A DNA stretch of 64,000 nt from JAXDMK01 sp963790325 (GTDB lineage Bacteria > Actinomycetota > Acidimicrobiia > Acidimicrobiales > AC-14), in contig CAWBNY010000003.1 of the NCBI GenBank assembly GCA_963790325.1, forward strand, positions 992,001 to 1,056,000, in the 5' to 3' direction. Under the pieces are notes generated by a model. It ran no database searches and was not told the DNA's origin. It saw only the letters and a list, made by a program, of their open reading frames with translations. The translations under genes and the position numbers were made by a program. Shown piece by piece: positions 1-8,951 of this stretch; positions within the stretch are counted from its first letter, which is position 1; each line of letters starts with the position of its first letter.

Positions 1-889
1 CGTGCGGTAACAGGAACATGGTGAAGGCGATCTGGTAGGCGACCACCCCACCCTCCACCCGGTTGGCCAGCACCAGGGTGGTGGCCAGCAGCACCTGGGA
101 GGCGGCCAGGGCGGCCCCACCCCACACCCCGGCCCGGCCGATGGCGCGCAGGCCCGGGTGGCGGGGGTCCCACCGGGGCCGGAGGTGGAACCCGGCCCGG
201 CGGGCGGCGAGCACCGGCACCGCGGTCATGGCCAACACGCCCAGGGTCGTGCCGACCGCGAGCACCAGCTTGGGCCCGAGGGACAGGTCGAGGCCGGCCC
301 CGCCGTCGTGCGTCATGGCCCAGAACAGGCCCATGGTGGCGATGACGGCCACGTTGTTGGCCACCGGCGCCAGCGCGGCGGCGGCGAAGCGACGGGCGGA
401 GTGGAGGACTGCGGTGGTGATCGCCCCCACCGCGTAGAGCAGGACCTGGGGGACGAAGAACACGAGGAGGAACGAACCCAGGCGGATCTCCTCCCGGCGG
501 ACGGCGGCGTCGGGGACGGCGACGGTGAGGGCCCGCATGATCCACGGTCGGGCGAGGAGTCCGGCGCAGGTGACGGCGGCCATGGCGGCCAGGGTCACGC
601 CCAGCAGCGCCCCCGCCAGCCGCTCGGCGTCGTCCCGCCGGTCGGCGTCGAGCAGGGCGACGAAGGGAGGGACCAGCACCGACGACAACATCCCCGCCGC
701 CAGCAGCTCGAACAGGAGGTTGGAGACGAGGTTGGCCGTCTGGTACACGTTGCCGAGGAACGTGGTCCCCAGGGCCCCCCCGATGGCCAGCACCCGCAGC
801 AGGCCGGTGGCCCGGGAGGCCACGTTGCCGGCGGTCACCTGAGCGGTGGGGCCGGCCCGGCCCCAGCGGGCGACGAGCGTCCGGGTCAC
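1..889 (-). CDS. murJ: Lipid II flippase MurJ (MviN family), N-terminal part
   Basis: Integral membrane protein expected to flip lipid II across the cytoplasmic membrane for peptidoglycan synthesis. About 296 codons are visible and the frame stays open to the window edge, so the C-terminal half lies outside. Near residues 40-75 is a MurJ-like stretch containing NLLFELLAAG and LVPPF, followed by alternating hydrophobic segments. The GTG start at 889 overlaps the stop of the upstream gene by four bases (GTGA), which suggests translational coupling. The family call rests on the N-terminal pattern and on linkage to the SteA/MctB-like pair. Confidence 0.8.
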   Translation of the reverse strand, partial: MTRTLVARWGRAGPTAQVTAGNVASRATGLLRVLAIGGALGTTFLGNVYQTANLVSNLLFELLAAGMLSSVLVPPFVALLDADRRDDAERLAGALLGVTLAAMAAVTCAGLLARPWIMRALTVAVPDAAVRREEIRLGSFLLVFFVPQVLLYAVGAITTAVLHSARRFAAAALAPVANNVAVIATMGLFWAMTHDGGAGLDLSLGPKLVLAVGTTLGVLAMTAVPVLAARRAGFHLRPRWDPRHPGLRAIGRAGVWGGAALAASQVLLATTLVLANRVEGGVVAYQIAFTMFLLPH

Positions 890-1884
890 GCAGGGACGGC
901 GGGGAGGAGCCGCTGGGCCCCCCGTCCCACACCGAAGTGGCCCACCCGGGCCTCGCCCAGCTCCTCCAGGGCGAGCACGACCGCGGCCTGGCCCATCGGC
1001 GATTCCAGATTGTCGACGGTCGACACCCGGCCGTTGGCGGTGGCGTCCCTCCGGAGCAGGCCCACGAAGACGCCCCGCCCGCCGTCGGTGTCCTGCCCCG
1101 CCTCGGCCGCCACCGCCCGGCCACCGGCCACGGCCAGGGCCTGGGCCAGGGGGACGGCCAGCACGTCGTCGCCCACCTCCGCCCCCGCCCCCGAGACCAC
1201 CACGAACCGGGTGCCGGCGACCGGGATGAGGCCCAGAGCGGGCGGGGGGATCGACGTCGAGCTGGAGGCGTCCCCCACCACCTCCGGCGGCGGCTCGTAG
1301 GACAGGAACCCGGCCGCCACCAGGGCGGCCAGGGACTCGGGTTCGGCCACCAGCCGGGCCAGCGCCTGCCGGCGGGTCTCGTCGGGGGTGGCCCCGGCGG
1401 CGACGATGGTGGTCGTGGGAACCGTCTCCGGCGACCCGGCGACGGTGGTCGTGGTGGTCGCCGCCGCGGCCAGGGCGCCGGTGAGGGCCTGCACCTCGTC
1501 GTCGTTGTCGAGGCGCATCTTGGACGTGACCCACACCGTCCCCTGGAGCGAGGCCCCCGCCGTCACCAGGGACTGGCGGAGCAGGTCGACCGGCTTGCGT
1601 TCCACCCCGTTGACGGCGACGACGAGCACCGGCACCCCCGGGAGGTGGTCGCGCACCACGTGGATCAGCGACTGGTCGGCGAACTCCATGCCTTCCCGGA
1701 CCTGCTCGGACAGCTTCTGGTTCTCCTCCCGGGTGCGGTTGACGTCGTTGCGCACCGAGTTGAGGTTGTTGTTGAGGGCGTCGACGGTGACCCGGTCGAT
1801 GACGGTCGAGCCCATCACGATCCCCATGCCGAGGGCGAGGAACACGGCCACCAGCGAGACGACGTGGTACCGCAGGTTGATCAC
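886..1884 (-). CDS. MctB/SteB-like envelope protein (copper transporter MctB family)
   Basis: Protein of 332 residues with one N-terminal membrane helix (about residues 8-26), a polar coiled-coil-like stretch (about 35-65) and a large extracytoplasmic domain with a low-complexity A/T/V insert near 145-170. It matches the family named for mycobacterial MctB, a channel-like envelope protein tied to copper tolerance, and also described as SteB, the partner of SteA. The gene lies 31 bases after steA and overlaps murJ by four bases, so a role with the division envelope is likely. No copper-binding cysteine or methionine cluster is obvious. Confidence 0.75.
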   Translation of the reverse strand: MINLRYHVVSLVAVFLALGMGIVMGSTVIDRVTVDALNNNLNSVRNDVNRTREENQKLSEQVREGMEFADQSLIHVVRDHLPGVPVLVVAVNGVERKPVDLLRQSLVTAGASLQGTVWVTSKMRLDNDDEVQALTGALAAAATTTTTVAGSPETVPTTTIVAAGATPDETRRQALARLVAEPESLAALVAAGFLSYEPPPEVVGDASSSTSIPPPALGLIPVAGTRFVVVSGAGAEVGDDVLAVPLAQALAVAGGRAVAAEAGQDTDGGRGVFVGLLRRDATANGRVSTVDNLESPMGQAAVVLALEELGEARVGHFGVGRGAQRLLPAVPA

Positions 1885-1915
1885 AGGAGCATGGCCTCCG
1901 ATGCCGGCGGCCGAC

Positions 1916-3208
1916 TCACAGCAACGTCCTCCACGTCTCCTGGAGGCTGAACCACAAGGCCTTGATGAACACGTGGAGGGGTTGGGCGACGGCCACCATC
2001 ACGAGCATGGCGAACAGGGCCGCCGCCACCAGGAAAGCCAGATCGCGGGTGCGGACCCGGCTGTGGTACAGCCGGCTCACCCCCTTGGCGTCGACCAGGA
2101 TCGGACCCACCTTCAGCCGCACCAGGAAGGTGGACGCCATCCCCGCCCGGCCCTTGTCGAAGAACTCCACCATCGAGGCGTGGGTGCCGACGGCCACGAT
2201 GAGCTCGGCCCGCTTCTCGTAGGCCAGGAGCATGGCCACGTCCTCGCTGGTGCCGGCCGCCTCGAAGGTGGCGTAGGGCAGCGCCAGCTCGTCGAGCCGC
2301 GCCGCCCCGGGGGCGTGGCCGCCCCGGAAGGCATGCACCACCAGCTCGGCCTCGCCCCGCAGGGCGGTGGTGGACACCGAGTCGAAGTCGCCGATGATGA
2401 CGTCGGGCCGGTGGCCGGCCTCCAGCACGGCGTCGGCCCCGCCGTCGACGGCGATGATGACGGGGCGGATCTCCCGGATGTAGGCCCGCAGGGCGTTGAG
2501 GTCGGCCCGGGAGTCCGACCCGCCCCGCACCACCACCAGGACGTGGCGGCCGGCCATGTCGACGTGTAGGTCGGGGAGGATCGGTATCTCGGTGAGGAGG
2601 TGACGATCCTGGCGCAGGTACTCGAGGGTGTTCTCGGCGAACGCCTGCAGCTCGACGTCGATCGACTGCTTGGCCACCTCGATCTGGGCCTCGAGCGACT
2701 CCAGGCTGTGGCGGGTGCCGGACGCCACCACCTCGCGGTTGCGGACCACGTCGGCCCCGACGACGCGGACCACCTCGCCCTCGACGACGCGGTCCATGAT
2801 CTCGGAGCCGACCTCGTCCACCAGCGGGATGCCGGCCGCGGCCAGGAGCAGGGGCCCGAGGTTGGGGTAGCGGCCGGAGATCGACCGGGAGGCGTTGACG
2901 ACCGCCCCCGCCTGGGCCCGGATGAGGCCCTCGGCCGCCACCCGGTCGAGGTCCTCGTGGTCGATGACGGCCACCTCCCCCGGCTGGAGGCGGGGGATGA
3001 GGTTCTTGGTGCGGCGGTCGACCCGGGCCCGGCCGGTGGCCTCGCCCGTCTGTTCGGGAGCGGCCGTTCCCGCCGACCCGCTGCCGGTGCCACCGGAGCC
3101 GCCGTTGCCGCCACCGCCGTCGCCGCCGTTGCCGCCGTCGCGGCCGCCGTTGCCGTTGGCCCGCAGCCAGGCCTGGCGCAGGCGGGGGGCGATGGTGGGG
3201 CGGGCCAT
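1916..3208 (-). CDS. steA: SteA-like cytokinetic ring protein with thiamin pyrophosphokinase-like fold
   Basis: Protein of 430 residues. Residues about 19-50 are an unusual glycine/asparagine-rich spacer. The middle has the GDFDSVS signature shared with thiamin pyrophosphokinase-like proteins, and the C-terminus has one membrane helix (about 390-413) before a short amphipathic tail. This matches actinobacterial SteA, which acts with SteB in cell separation; catalytic activity is not established. The ATG at 3208 shares one base with the recN stop (TGATG). The order recN-steA-mctB-like is strong supporting context. Confidence 0.8.
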   Translation of the reverse strand: MARPTIAPRLRQAWLRANGNGGRDGGNGGDGGGGNGGSGGTGSGSAGTAAPEQTGEATGRARVDRRTKNLIPRLQPGEVAVIDHEDLDRVAAEGLIRAQAGAVVNASRSISGRYPNLGPLLLAAAGIPLVDEVGSEIMDRVVEGEVVRVVGADVVRNREVVASGTRHSLESLEAQIEVAKQSIDVELQAFAENTLEYLRQDRHLLTEIPILPDLHVDMAGRHVLVVVRGGSDSRADLNALRAYIREIRPVIIAVDGGADAVLEAGHRPDVIIGDFDSVSTTALRGEAELVVHAFRGGHAPGAARLDELALPYATFEAAGTSEDVAMLLAYEKRAELIVAVGTHASMVEFFDKGRAGMASTFLVRLKVGPILVDAKGVSRLYHSRVRTRDLAFLVAAALFAMLVMVAVAQPLHVFIKALWFSLQETWRTLL

Positions 3209-4818
3209 CAGCGGCCCCGCTCCCGGGACGCGGTCGCCAGCAGCTCCTCGGCGTGGTGGTGGGCGGTGGCGCTCGACGGCTGGCCCGACAGCATCCGGGA
3301 CAGCTCCACCACCCGGTGGTGGTCGTCGAGGCGGCGGACGTCGGCGACCGTGCGCCCGTCCCGCTCGTGCTTGGTGACCGCCACCTGGTGGTCGGCGAAG
3401 GCGGCCACCTGGGCCAGGTGGGTGACGACGACCACCTGGTGCCGGCCGCGGGGGCCGTCGGCGAGGGCGGCCAGGGCCCGGCCGACCGCCAGCGCGGCCT
3501 GGCCACCGACGCCGGCGTCGACCTCGTCGAACACCAGGGTGGGCGGGGCGTCGCTCAACACCAGCCGGCAGGCGAGCATCGTGCGGGCCAGCTCGCCGCC
3601 CGAGGCGACCTTGGCCAGCGGCCGGGTCGGCTCCCCCGGGTTGGCCCCCAGGAGGAAGGTGACCGAAGATCCGGAGGGGTCGTCGGCCTCGTCGGCCACC
3701 TGCACCTCGAAGCGGGCGCGGCCCAGGGCCAGCTCCCCCAGGTGACCTTCGACCGCGGCCGCCAACCGGGGTGCCGCATCCCGGCGGGCCCGGCCCACGG
3801 CCGCGGCGGCATCGTCGACGGCGGCCACGGCCACGATCCGATCCTTCTCCAACTCCTTGACTCGCTCGTCGTGGGAGTGAAGCTCTGCCAACCGGTTTCG
3901 AGCGTCGGCCCCGTACTCCAAGACGTCGGACAACCGCTCACCGTACTTGCGGCAGAGCTCCCGAAGCAGTCGCCTGCGGGCCCGGACCTCGTCCAGCCGC
4001 TCCGGATCCTCGGCGATGGCCTCCGCTGTCCGGCGGGCGTCGGCCGCGGCCTCGTCCAGCTCGGCCGCCACCGACCGCAGTCGGGCTTCGATCTCGGCGA
4101 ACGGCGGGCGCCCGGCAAGGGCGTCGAGAGCCGTCGCCACCGCGTCGGCCGCCCCGCCGTCGTCGCGGAGGGCGGCGTGGGCGGCCATCCCCGCCTGGCG
4201 GTGGGCGGCGGCCTGGGCCAGGAGGTCCTCCTCGGCGTCGAGGAGGTCGTCCTCGTCGGGTTCGGTGAGGCCGGCGGCGTCGAGCTCGCCCACCTGAAAG
4301 GCGAGGAGGTCGATCTCCCGGGCCCGGGCCCGGGCGTCGCCGCCGAGTGCGGCCAGGGCCCCGTCGAGGCCCGCCACCGCCGCCCGGGCCTCGGCCAGCG
4401 GAGCCAGGTCGACCCCGCCGAAGCGGTCGAGGGCGGCCCGTTGCACCCGGGCCCCGAGGAGCGACTGATGGGCGTGCTGGCCGTGGAGGTCGACCATCCG
4501 CCCCCCGATCTCGACCAGCTCGCCCACCGTGGCCAGGCGCCCGTCGACGTAGGCCCGCGACCGTCCCGTCCGGGGGACGACCCGGGCCACCACCACCTCG
4601 TCGTCACCGACCACGAAGCGCCCCTCCACCCGGGCCTCGTCCGCCCCCGGCCGGACCAGCACCGGGTCGGCTCGCTCGCCGATGAGCAGCTCGATGGCTT
4701 CGACCACCAGGGTCTTACCGGCGCCGGTCTCGCCGGTGAGGGCGGTCATCCCCGGCTGGAGGACAAGGGTGAGGTCGGCGATCACCCCCAGGTCGCGGAC
4801 ATGGAGCTCGGCCAGCAT
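3208..4818 (-). CDS. recN: DNA repair protein RecN
   Basis: SMC-like ATPase of 536 residues acting in double-strand break repair. Walker A GETGAGKT is at residues 29-36. A long helical arm region follows, then the ABC signature SGGEL at 406-410 and Walker B with FDE at 430-432 followed by DAGVGG. The open frame runs far upstream with no homologous content, so the ATG at 4818 is chosen: it gives the usual RecN start (MLAELHVRD) and shares one base with the nadK stop. Confidence 0.92.
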   Translation of the reverse strand: MLAELHVRDLGVIADLTLVLQPGMTALTGETGAGKTLVVEAIELLIGERADPVLVRPGADEARVEGRFVVGDDEVVVARVVPRTGRSRAYVDGRLATVGELVEIGGRMVDLHGQHAHQSLLGARVQRAALDRFGGVDLAPLAEARAAVAGLDGALAALGGDARARAREIDLLAFQVGELDAAGLTEPDEDDLLDAEEDLLAQAAAHRQAGMAAHAALRDDGGAADAVATALDALAGRPPFAEIEARLRSVAAELDEAAADARRTAEAIAEDPERLDEVRARRRLLRELCRKYGERLSDVLEYGADARNRLAELHSHDERVKELEKDRIVAVAAVDDAAAAVGRARRDAAPRLAAAVEGHLGELALGRARFEVQVADEADDPSGSSVTFLLGANPGEPTRPLAKVASGGELARTMLACRLVLSDAPPTLVFDEVDAGVGGQAALAVGRALAALADGPRGRHQVVVVTHLAQVAAFADHQVAVTKHERDGRTVADVRRLDDHHRVVELSRMLSGQPSSATAHHHAEELLATASRERGR

Positions 4819-5672
4819 CAGCGGTCGGTCGCCTGGAACTTGGCCTTGAGGACGGCGTAGAAGTCCGGCTCGCCGAAGGTGACGAACCGGGCCGTCTCCG
4901 GCGCCGGGCCGCACTCGATGGCGTCGCCCCGCCGGAGCACGCCCCGATCCCGGCCGTCGACGGTGAGGGCGACGGGTCGGTCGTCGGCCACCTCGACCCG
5001 GACCGACTCCCGGTCGCTCACCACCAGGCTGCGGTCGAGCGCCATGTGGGGGGACACCGGAGTGAGGACGATCGCCCCCAGCCGGGGCGACACGATCGGC
5101 CCCCGGGCGGAGAAGGAGTACGCGGTGGAGCCGGTGGGCGTGGCCACGATGAGGCCGTCGCCGGCGTAGGTGGTCCACGACCGGCCGCCGATGGTGACCG
5201 TCAGGTGGATGCTGTTGCCGGGCCGAGGTTTCTCCAGGACGGCGTCGTTGAGGGCCAGGATGCGGTCGACCTGGACGTGGCGGCGCCGGATGCGGACATC
5301 GAGCAGCATGCGCTCCTCGATGGTGAACTCCCCGCCGAGGAAGCGATCGAGGGCGGGGAGGAGCTCGTCCGGCTCGACCCGGGCCAGGTAGCCGAGCCGG
5401 CCCAGGTTGACGCCGAGGATGGGAACGCCCCGATGGCCGACCACCCTCAGCGCCCGCAGGACGGTGCCGTCGCCGCCGAGGGCCACCACCAGGTCGATGG
5501 GGGCGGCCAGGTCGGTGAGGGTCGCGCTCAGCTCGGGCATCCCCAGGGCGGCGACGTCCTCCGCCGGGATGAGCGCCGAGTGGCCCCGCTCGGCCAGCCA
5601 GGCGGACGCTTTGCGGGCGTAGTCGCCGGCGTGGGGCCGGCGGGGGTGGACGACCAGGACGACGTCGGCCAT
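4818..5672 (-). CDS. nadK: NAD(+) kinase
   Basis: Phosphorylates NAD+ to NADP+ in the cytoplasm. The 284-residue protein has the GGDGT motif at 66-70, a variant of the NE/D motif (LNDAV, 141-145) and the glycine-rich GDGLIVATPTGSTAYS segment at 171-186 typical of the family. Its length is normal for bacterial NadK. It starts six bases after the tlyA stop, and its own stop is fused to the recN ATG. The tlyA-nadK-recN arrangement is a conserved actinobacterial block. Confidence 0.93.
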   Translation of the reverse strand: MADVVLVVHPRRPHAGDYARKASAWLAERGHSALIPAEDVAALGMPELSATLTDLAAPIDLVVALGGDGTVLRALRVVGHRGVPILGVNLGRLGYLARVEPDELLPALDRFLGGEFTIEERMLLDVRIRRRHVQVDRILALNDAVLEKPRPGNSIHLTVTIGGRSWTTYAGDGLIVATPTGSTAYSFSARGPIVSPRLGAIVLTPVSPHMALDRSLVVSDRESVRVEVADDRPVALTVDGRDRGVLRRGDAIECGPAPETARFVTFGEPDFYAVLKAKFQATDR

Positions 5673-5678
5673 GTTCTC

Positions 5679-6487
5679 TCAGCCACCCACCACGAAGTGG
5701 GCGAGGAACTCGACGTTGCCCTCCGCTCCCCGGAGGGGGGACTCCATGACGCCCCGGCGGCGGGCGCCGGCCGCCTCGTAGACGGCGGTGACCTCGTCGG
5801 TGACCCGAGCCCACACCTCGGGCTCTCGGATCACTCCCTTGCCCCGCGTCACCTCGGCCCGACCGGCCTCGAACTGGGGCTTGACCAGGAGGACGAGGTC
5901 GGCTCCGGGGGCGGCCAGGCCCAGGAGGGCGGCGGCGACGGCGCGCAGGGAGATGAACGACAGGTCGGCCACCACCAGGGGGAACGGCTCCGCATGGAGG
6001 TCGTCGAGGGTGAGGTGGCGGACGTTGGTGCGCTCCCGGACGGTGACCCGGGGGTCCCGGCGAAGACCGAGGTCGAGCTGGCCGTAGCCGACGTCGACCG
6101 CGGTGACCGAAGCCGCCCCCCGTTGGAGCAGGCAGTCGGTGAAGCCGCCGGTGGACGCGCCCGCGTCGAGCGCCCGCCGCCCGGCGACGGCGACGTCGAA
6201 GCGGTCCAGGGCGGCATCGAGCTTCTCGCCCCCCCGGCCCACGAACCGGGGCGCGGGGCCGGCGAGCTCGAGGCGGTCGTCGGGCGCCACCAGGCGGGCG
6301 GGCTTGTCGGCCGGCACGCCGCCCACCCGCACCCGGCCGGACTCGATGTCGTGGCGCGCCCGGTGCCGGGTCGGGGCCAGGCCTCGCCTGACCATCTCGG
6401 CGTCCAGCCGCCGGCGCAGGGAGCTCAGGCCTTCTCGGAAACGGGCCGGCCCCGACCACGGACGGCAAACCCCTCGTCCTCGGACAT
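5679..6487 (-). CDS. tlyA: TlyA family rRNA 2'-O-methyltransferase (start region probably carries a one-base deletion)
   Basis: The protein has an N-terminal S4 RNA-binding domain (RLDAEMVRRGLA, then RVRVGG) and a Rossmann methyltransferase domain with the SAM motif LDAGASTGGF. Mycobacterial TlyA methylates both 16S and 23S rRNA. The uninterrupted frame has no good start near RRRLD: only TTG codons at 6503 and 6551, and an ATG at 6395 that would remove part of the S4 domain. An ATG at 6487 opens a 20-codon frame ending at 6425. Restoring one G near 6430 fuses it cleanly to the S4 domain and gives 269 residues, the family length. I prefer 6487 and suspect a sequencing deletion. Confidence 0.8.
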
Positions 6488-6493
6488 GGGTGG

Positions 6494-6499
6494 AGGGTA
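6494..6499 (-). promoter_or_regulatory. Candidate -10 box for leaderless tlyA transcript
   Basis: TACCCT on the minus strand (TANNNT) lies exactly six bases before the ATG at 6487. Two other genes in this window show the same geometry. No convincing -35 is visible. Transcription would start at or next to the initiation codon. Confidence 0.35.
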
Positions 6500-6522
6500 C
6501 CAATGCGCCCTCCGGCCCAGCG

Positions 6523-6528
6523 TAAGCT
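6523..6528 (+). promoter_or_regulatory. Candidate -10 box for the rhomboid gene
   Basis: TAAGCT lies nine bases before the GTG at 6538, in the narrow divergent spacer shared with tlyA. There is no Shine-Dalgarno before the GTG, which fits a leaderless or nearly leaderless mRNA. No clear -35 is seen. Confidence 0.3.
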
Positions 6529-6537
6529 CGACCACGC

Positions 6538-7296
6538 GTGCTGCCGCTCAAGGACTACAACCCCACACGCAGGTTCCCGGTGGTGACGGTGCTGTTGATC
6601 GCCGTCAACGTGTACGTCTACTTCCTGGTCCAGCGGCCCTACGACGAGCGCCAGAGCCAGGTCCGCTTCAACTACTCCTACGCCGCCATCCCCTGCGAGG
6701 TGGTCGACGGCGAGCCGCTGTCGGAGGAGGAGGTGCAGCTCACCCTGGACGCGGGTGACACCGAGGCCTGCATCCGCGACGACGCCAGCCCGCCGGTGTT
6801 CCCCGACAAGAACGTGTGGCTGGCCCTCATCTACTCGATGTTCCTGCACGGGAGCCTGCTCCACATCGGCGGCAACATGCTCTTCCTGTGGGTGTTCGGC
6901 AACAACATCGAGGATCGCATGGGCCCGCCCGCCTACATCGCCTTCTACCTGGTGTCGGGCCTGGTGGCGAGCGCGGCCCACATCGCGGTGCAACCCGACA
7001 GCACCATCCCGGTGGTCGGCGCCTCGGGTGCGGTGGCAGGCGTGATGGGCGCCTACCTGGTGCTCTTCCCCAACGTCCGCATCCGGACCCTGTTCCTCTT
7101 CCTCCTCGTGCTCATCCGGGACATCCCGGCCAAATGGCTGCTCGGGTTCTGGTTCGTCTTCCAGTTCTTCACCAATCCCTCGGCCGGGGTGGCGTGGGTG
7201 GCCCACGTGGGCGGGTTCGCCTTCGGGGCGCTGGTGGCCCTCCTCCTGCGGGAGCGGCTGCGACCGACTCCTACCGACGCTCGTCAGATGTACTGA
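6538..7296 (+). CDS. Rhomboid family intramembrane serine protease
   Basis: Polytopic membrane protease of 252 residues. The catalytic serine lies in GASGA (S163) and the catalytic histidine in AHVGG (H223). An upstream HGSLLHIGGN segment (H104, H109, N113) supplies the conserved loop residues. Roughly six hydrophobic segments are visible, with a polar acidic insert at about 54-90 between the first and second. Substrates cannot be predicted. It is divergent from tlyA and seven bases upstream of the DUF1015 gene, with which it is probably co-transcribed. Confidence 0.9.
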   Translation: MLPLKDYNPTRRFPVVTVLLIAVNVYVYFLVQRPYDERQSQVRFNYSYAAIPCEVVDGEPLSEEEVQLTLDAGDTEACIRDDASPPVFPDKNVWLALIYSMFLHGSLLHIGGNMLFLWVFGNNIEDRMGPPAYIAFYLVSGLVASAAHIAVQPDSTIPVVGASGAVAGVMGAYLVLFPNVRIRTLFLFLLVLIRDIPAKWLLGFWFVFQFFTNPSAGVAWVAHVGGFAFGALVALLLRERLRPTPTDARQMY

Positions 7297-7303
7297 CCCG
7301 GCC

Positions 7304-8491
7304 GTGGCCACCTTTCAACCGATACGCGGGATCCGCTACGACCCCGAACGGGTCGACCTCGCCGACGTCCTCGCCCCGCCGTACGACGTGGTCGACGACG
7401 AGGTCAGGGCCCGCCTCCAGGCCCGCAGCCCGTACAACGCCGTCTTCGTCGAGCTGGGCCGGGCCGGCGCCGACGACGACCGCTACGAGCGCGCCACCCA
7501 CCATTTCGACGATTGGCTGGCGGAGGGCGTCCTGCGGGTCGACGACGAGCCGAGCTACTACATCTACCGGATGGGTTGGCACGACGAGGCGGGCCGGGCC
7601 CACCAGACCACCGGCATCCTGGGCGCGCTCGAGCTGTCGACGGCCGCCGAGGGCCGGGTGCTGCCCCACGAGCGCACCATGGGCAAGCCCAAGGGCGACC
7701 GGCTACGGCTGCTGCGGGCGTGCCGGGCCAATCTCTCGCCGGTGTGGGGCCTGTCGCTGGCCGAGGGCCTGACCGACCTGTGCCTGGTGGCGGGGCCCCC
7801 CGACGGGCGGGCCACGGATGAGGACGGTGTGCACCACCGCCTGTGGCGGGTCACCCAGCCGGGGGTCGTCGCCGCCATCGCCGACGCGGTCGGCTCGGCG
7901 CCGGTGGTGATCGCCGACGGCCACCACCGCTACGAGACCGCCCTCGCCTACCGCGACGAGCGGCGGGAGGCGACGGGCGCCACGGGCGGCGACTTCGACC
8001 TGATCCTGGCCCTGGTCGTGGAGCTGTCGGAGGACCAACTGCAGGTGCAGCCGATCCACCGCCTGCTCTCCGGCCTGGCCCCCGACATCGACCTGGTGGG
8101 CGCCCTGGCCCCGTTCTTCGCCGTCGAAGGCCCGGTGGCCGAGCCGCCCGACCTGCCCGGGCACCTGCTCGCCGAGGGGGCCCTGGCCCTGGTGCAGGGC
8201 GAGCGCACCTGGCTGCTCCGAGCCCGCAACCGAGCCGACGAGCCGGATGCGACGGTGCTCGACGCCGCCCTCGCCACCCTCCCCGACCACGACCTCGACT
8301 TCCACCAGTCGGCCGCGGTGGCGGTGGAGGCGGTGCGGGCCGGCAAGGCCCAGGCGGCGGTGCTGGTACGACCGGTGGTCGTGGACCAGATCGCGACCGC
8401 GGCCCGGGAGGGCCATCGCATGCCGCCCAAAACCACCTTCTTCGCCCCCAAGCCCCGCACCGGCCTGGTTTTCCGCCGCCTCCAGGACTGA
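7304..8491 (+). CDS. DUF1015 family protein
   Basis: Soluble protein of 395 residues starting at GTG. The N-terminus with LADVLAPPYDVV, the middle with VIADGHHRYETAL and the C-terminus with FFAPKPRTGL are characteristic of the DUF1015 family. Its biochemical role is unsettled; some relatives have been linked to serine metabolism, but I cannot assign that here. It follows the rhomboid gene by seven bases and converges on ssb with a seven-base gap. Confidence 0.85.
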   Translation: MATFQPIRGIRYDPERVDLADVLAPPYDVVDDEVRARLQARSPYNAVFVELGRAGADDDRYERATHHFDDWLAEGVLRVDDEPSYYIYRMGWHDEAGRAHQTTGILGALELSTAAEGRVLPHERTMGKPKGDRLRLLRACRANLSPVWGLSLAEGLTDLCLVAGPPDGRATDEDGVHHRLWRVTQPGVVAAIADAVGSAPVVIADGHHRYETALAYRDERREATGATGGDFDLILALVVELSEDQLQVQPIHRLLSGLAPDIDLVGALAPFFAVEGPVAEPPDLPGHLLAEGALALVQGERTWLLRARNRADEPDATVLDAALATLPDHDLDFHQSAAVAVEAVRAGKAQAAVLVRPVVVDQIATAAREGHRMPPKTTFFAPKPRTGLVFRRLQD

Positions 8492-8498
8492 CACCGGT

Positions 8499-8849
8499 TC
8501 ACGAACACGCCGCCTCCAGCCGGGCCTGGGCCGCCTCCAGCGCCGACCGGGCCCGCTTGACCTGACGGGCGGCGACGACGATGTCGGCCACCACCTCGGT
8601 GCGGCTCTGGGTGCCGCCCCCGACGCGGAAGAAGCGCCGCCGCACCCGCCCGACCACCACGACCGCCTCGTCGACCGGCAGCTCGGCGGCCCGGGCGGGC
8701 GCTTCGAACCACACCACCGGCACGCTCTCCGCCCGCTCGCCGGGCCGGGGGACGGTGACCTCGTAGGTCACCATCCGGTCGCCCGACGGCAGCTGCCTCA
8801 CCTCCGCCGGCCGGGCCAACCGCCCCACCAGCGCCACCACGTTCGTCAT
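8499..8849 (-). CDS. Short single-stranded DNA-binding protein (SSB-like, no acidic tail)
   Basis: The product of 116 residues has an SSB-type OB fold: MTNVVALVGRL at the start, VTYEVTVPR, then VVVVGRVRRRFF. It ends in an alanine/arginine-rich helix and lacks both the flexible glycine-rich region and the acidic tip (DDDIPF-like) that recruits partners in canonical SSB. It is therefore probably an accessory SSB, not the replicative one. ATG at 8849 is preferred over the GTG two codons upstream. A TAGCCT sequence in the upstream spacer may be its -10. Confidence 0.8.
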   Translation of the reverse strand: MTNVVALVGRLARPAEVRQLPSGDRMVTYEVTVPRPGERAESVPVVWFEAPARAAELPVDEAVVVVGRVRRRFFRVGGGTQSRTEVVADIVVAARQVKRARSALEAAQARLEAACS

Positions 8850-8951
8850 CGCCACACCCCGCTTGTCGCGGCCCGCGAGGGCCCGAAGGACCAGGGGGAA
8901 GCGTCGGCAGCAAAGGCTATCGGGAGGGTGCGACAGTGACGCCGGCGAGCG

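Noticed and set aside
4819..7311. Upstream extension of the recN frame to 1,367 codons
   Set aside because: The extra 830 codons overlie nadK, tlyA and the rhomboid gene in other frames and show only arginine/proline-rich noise.
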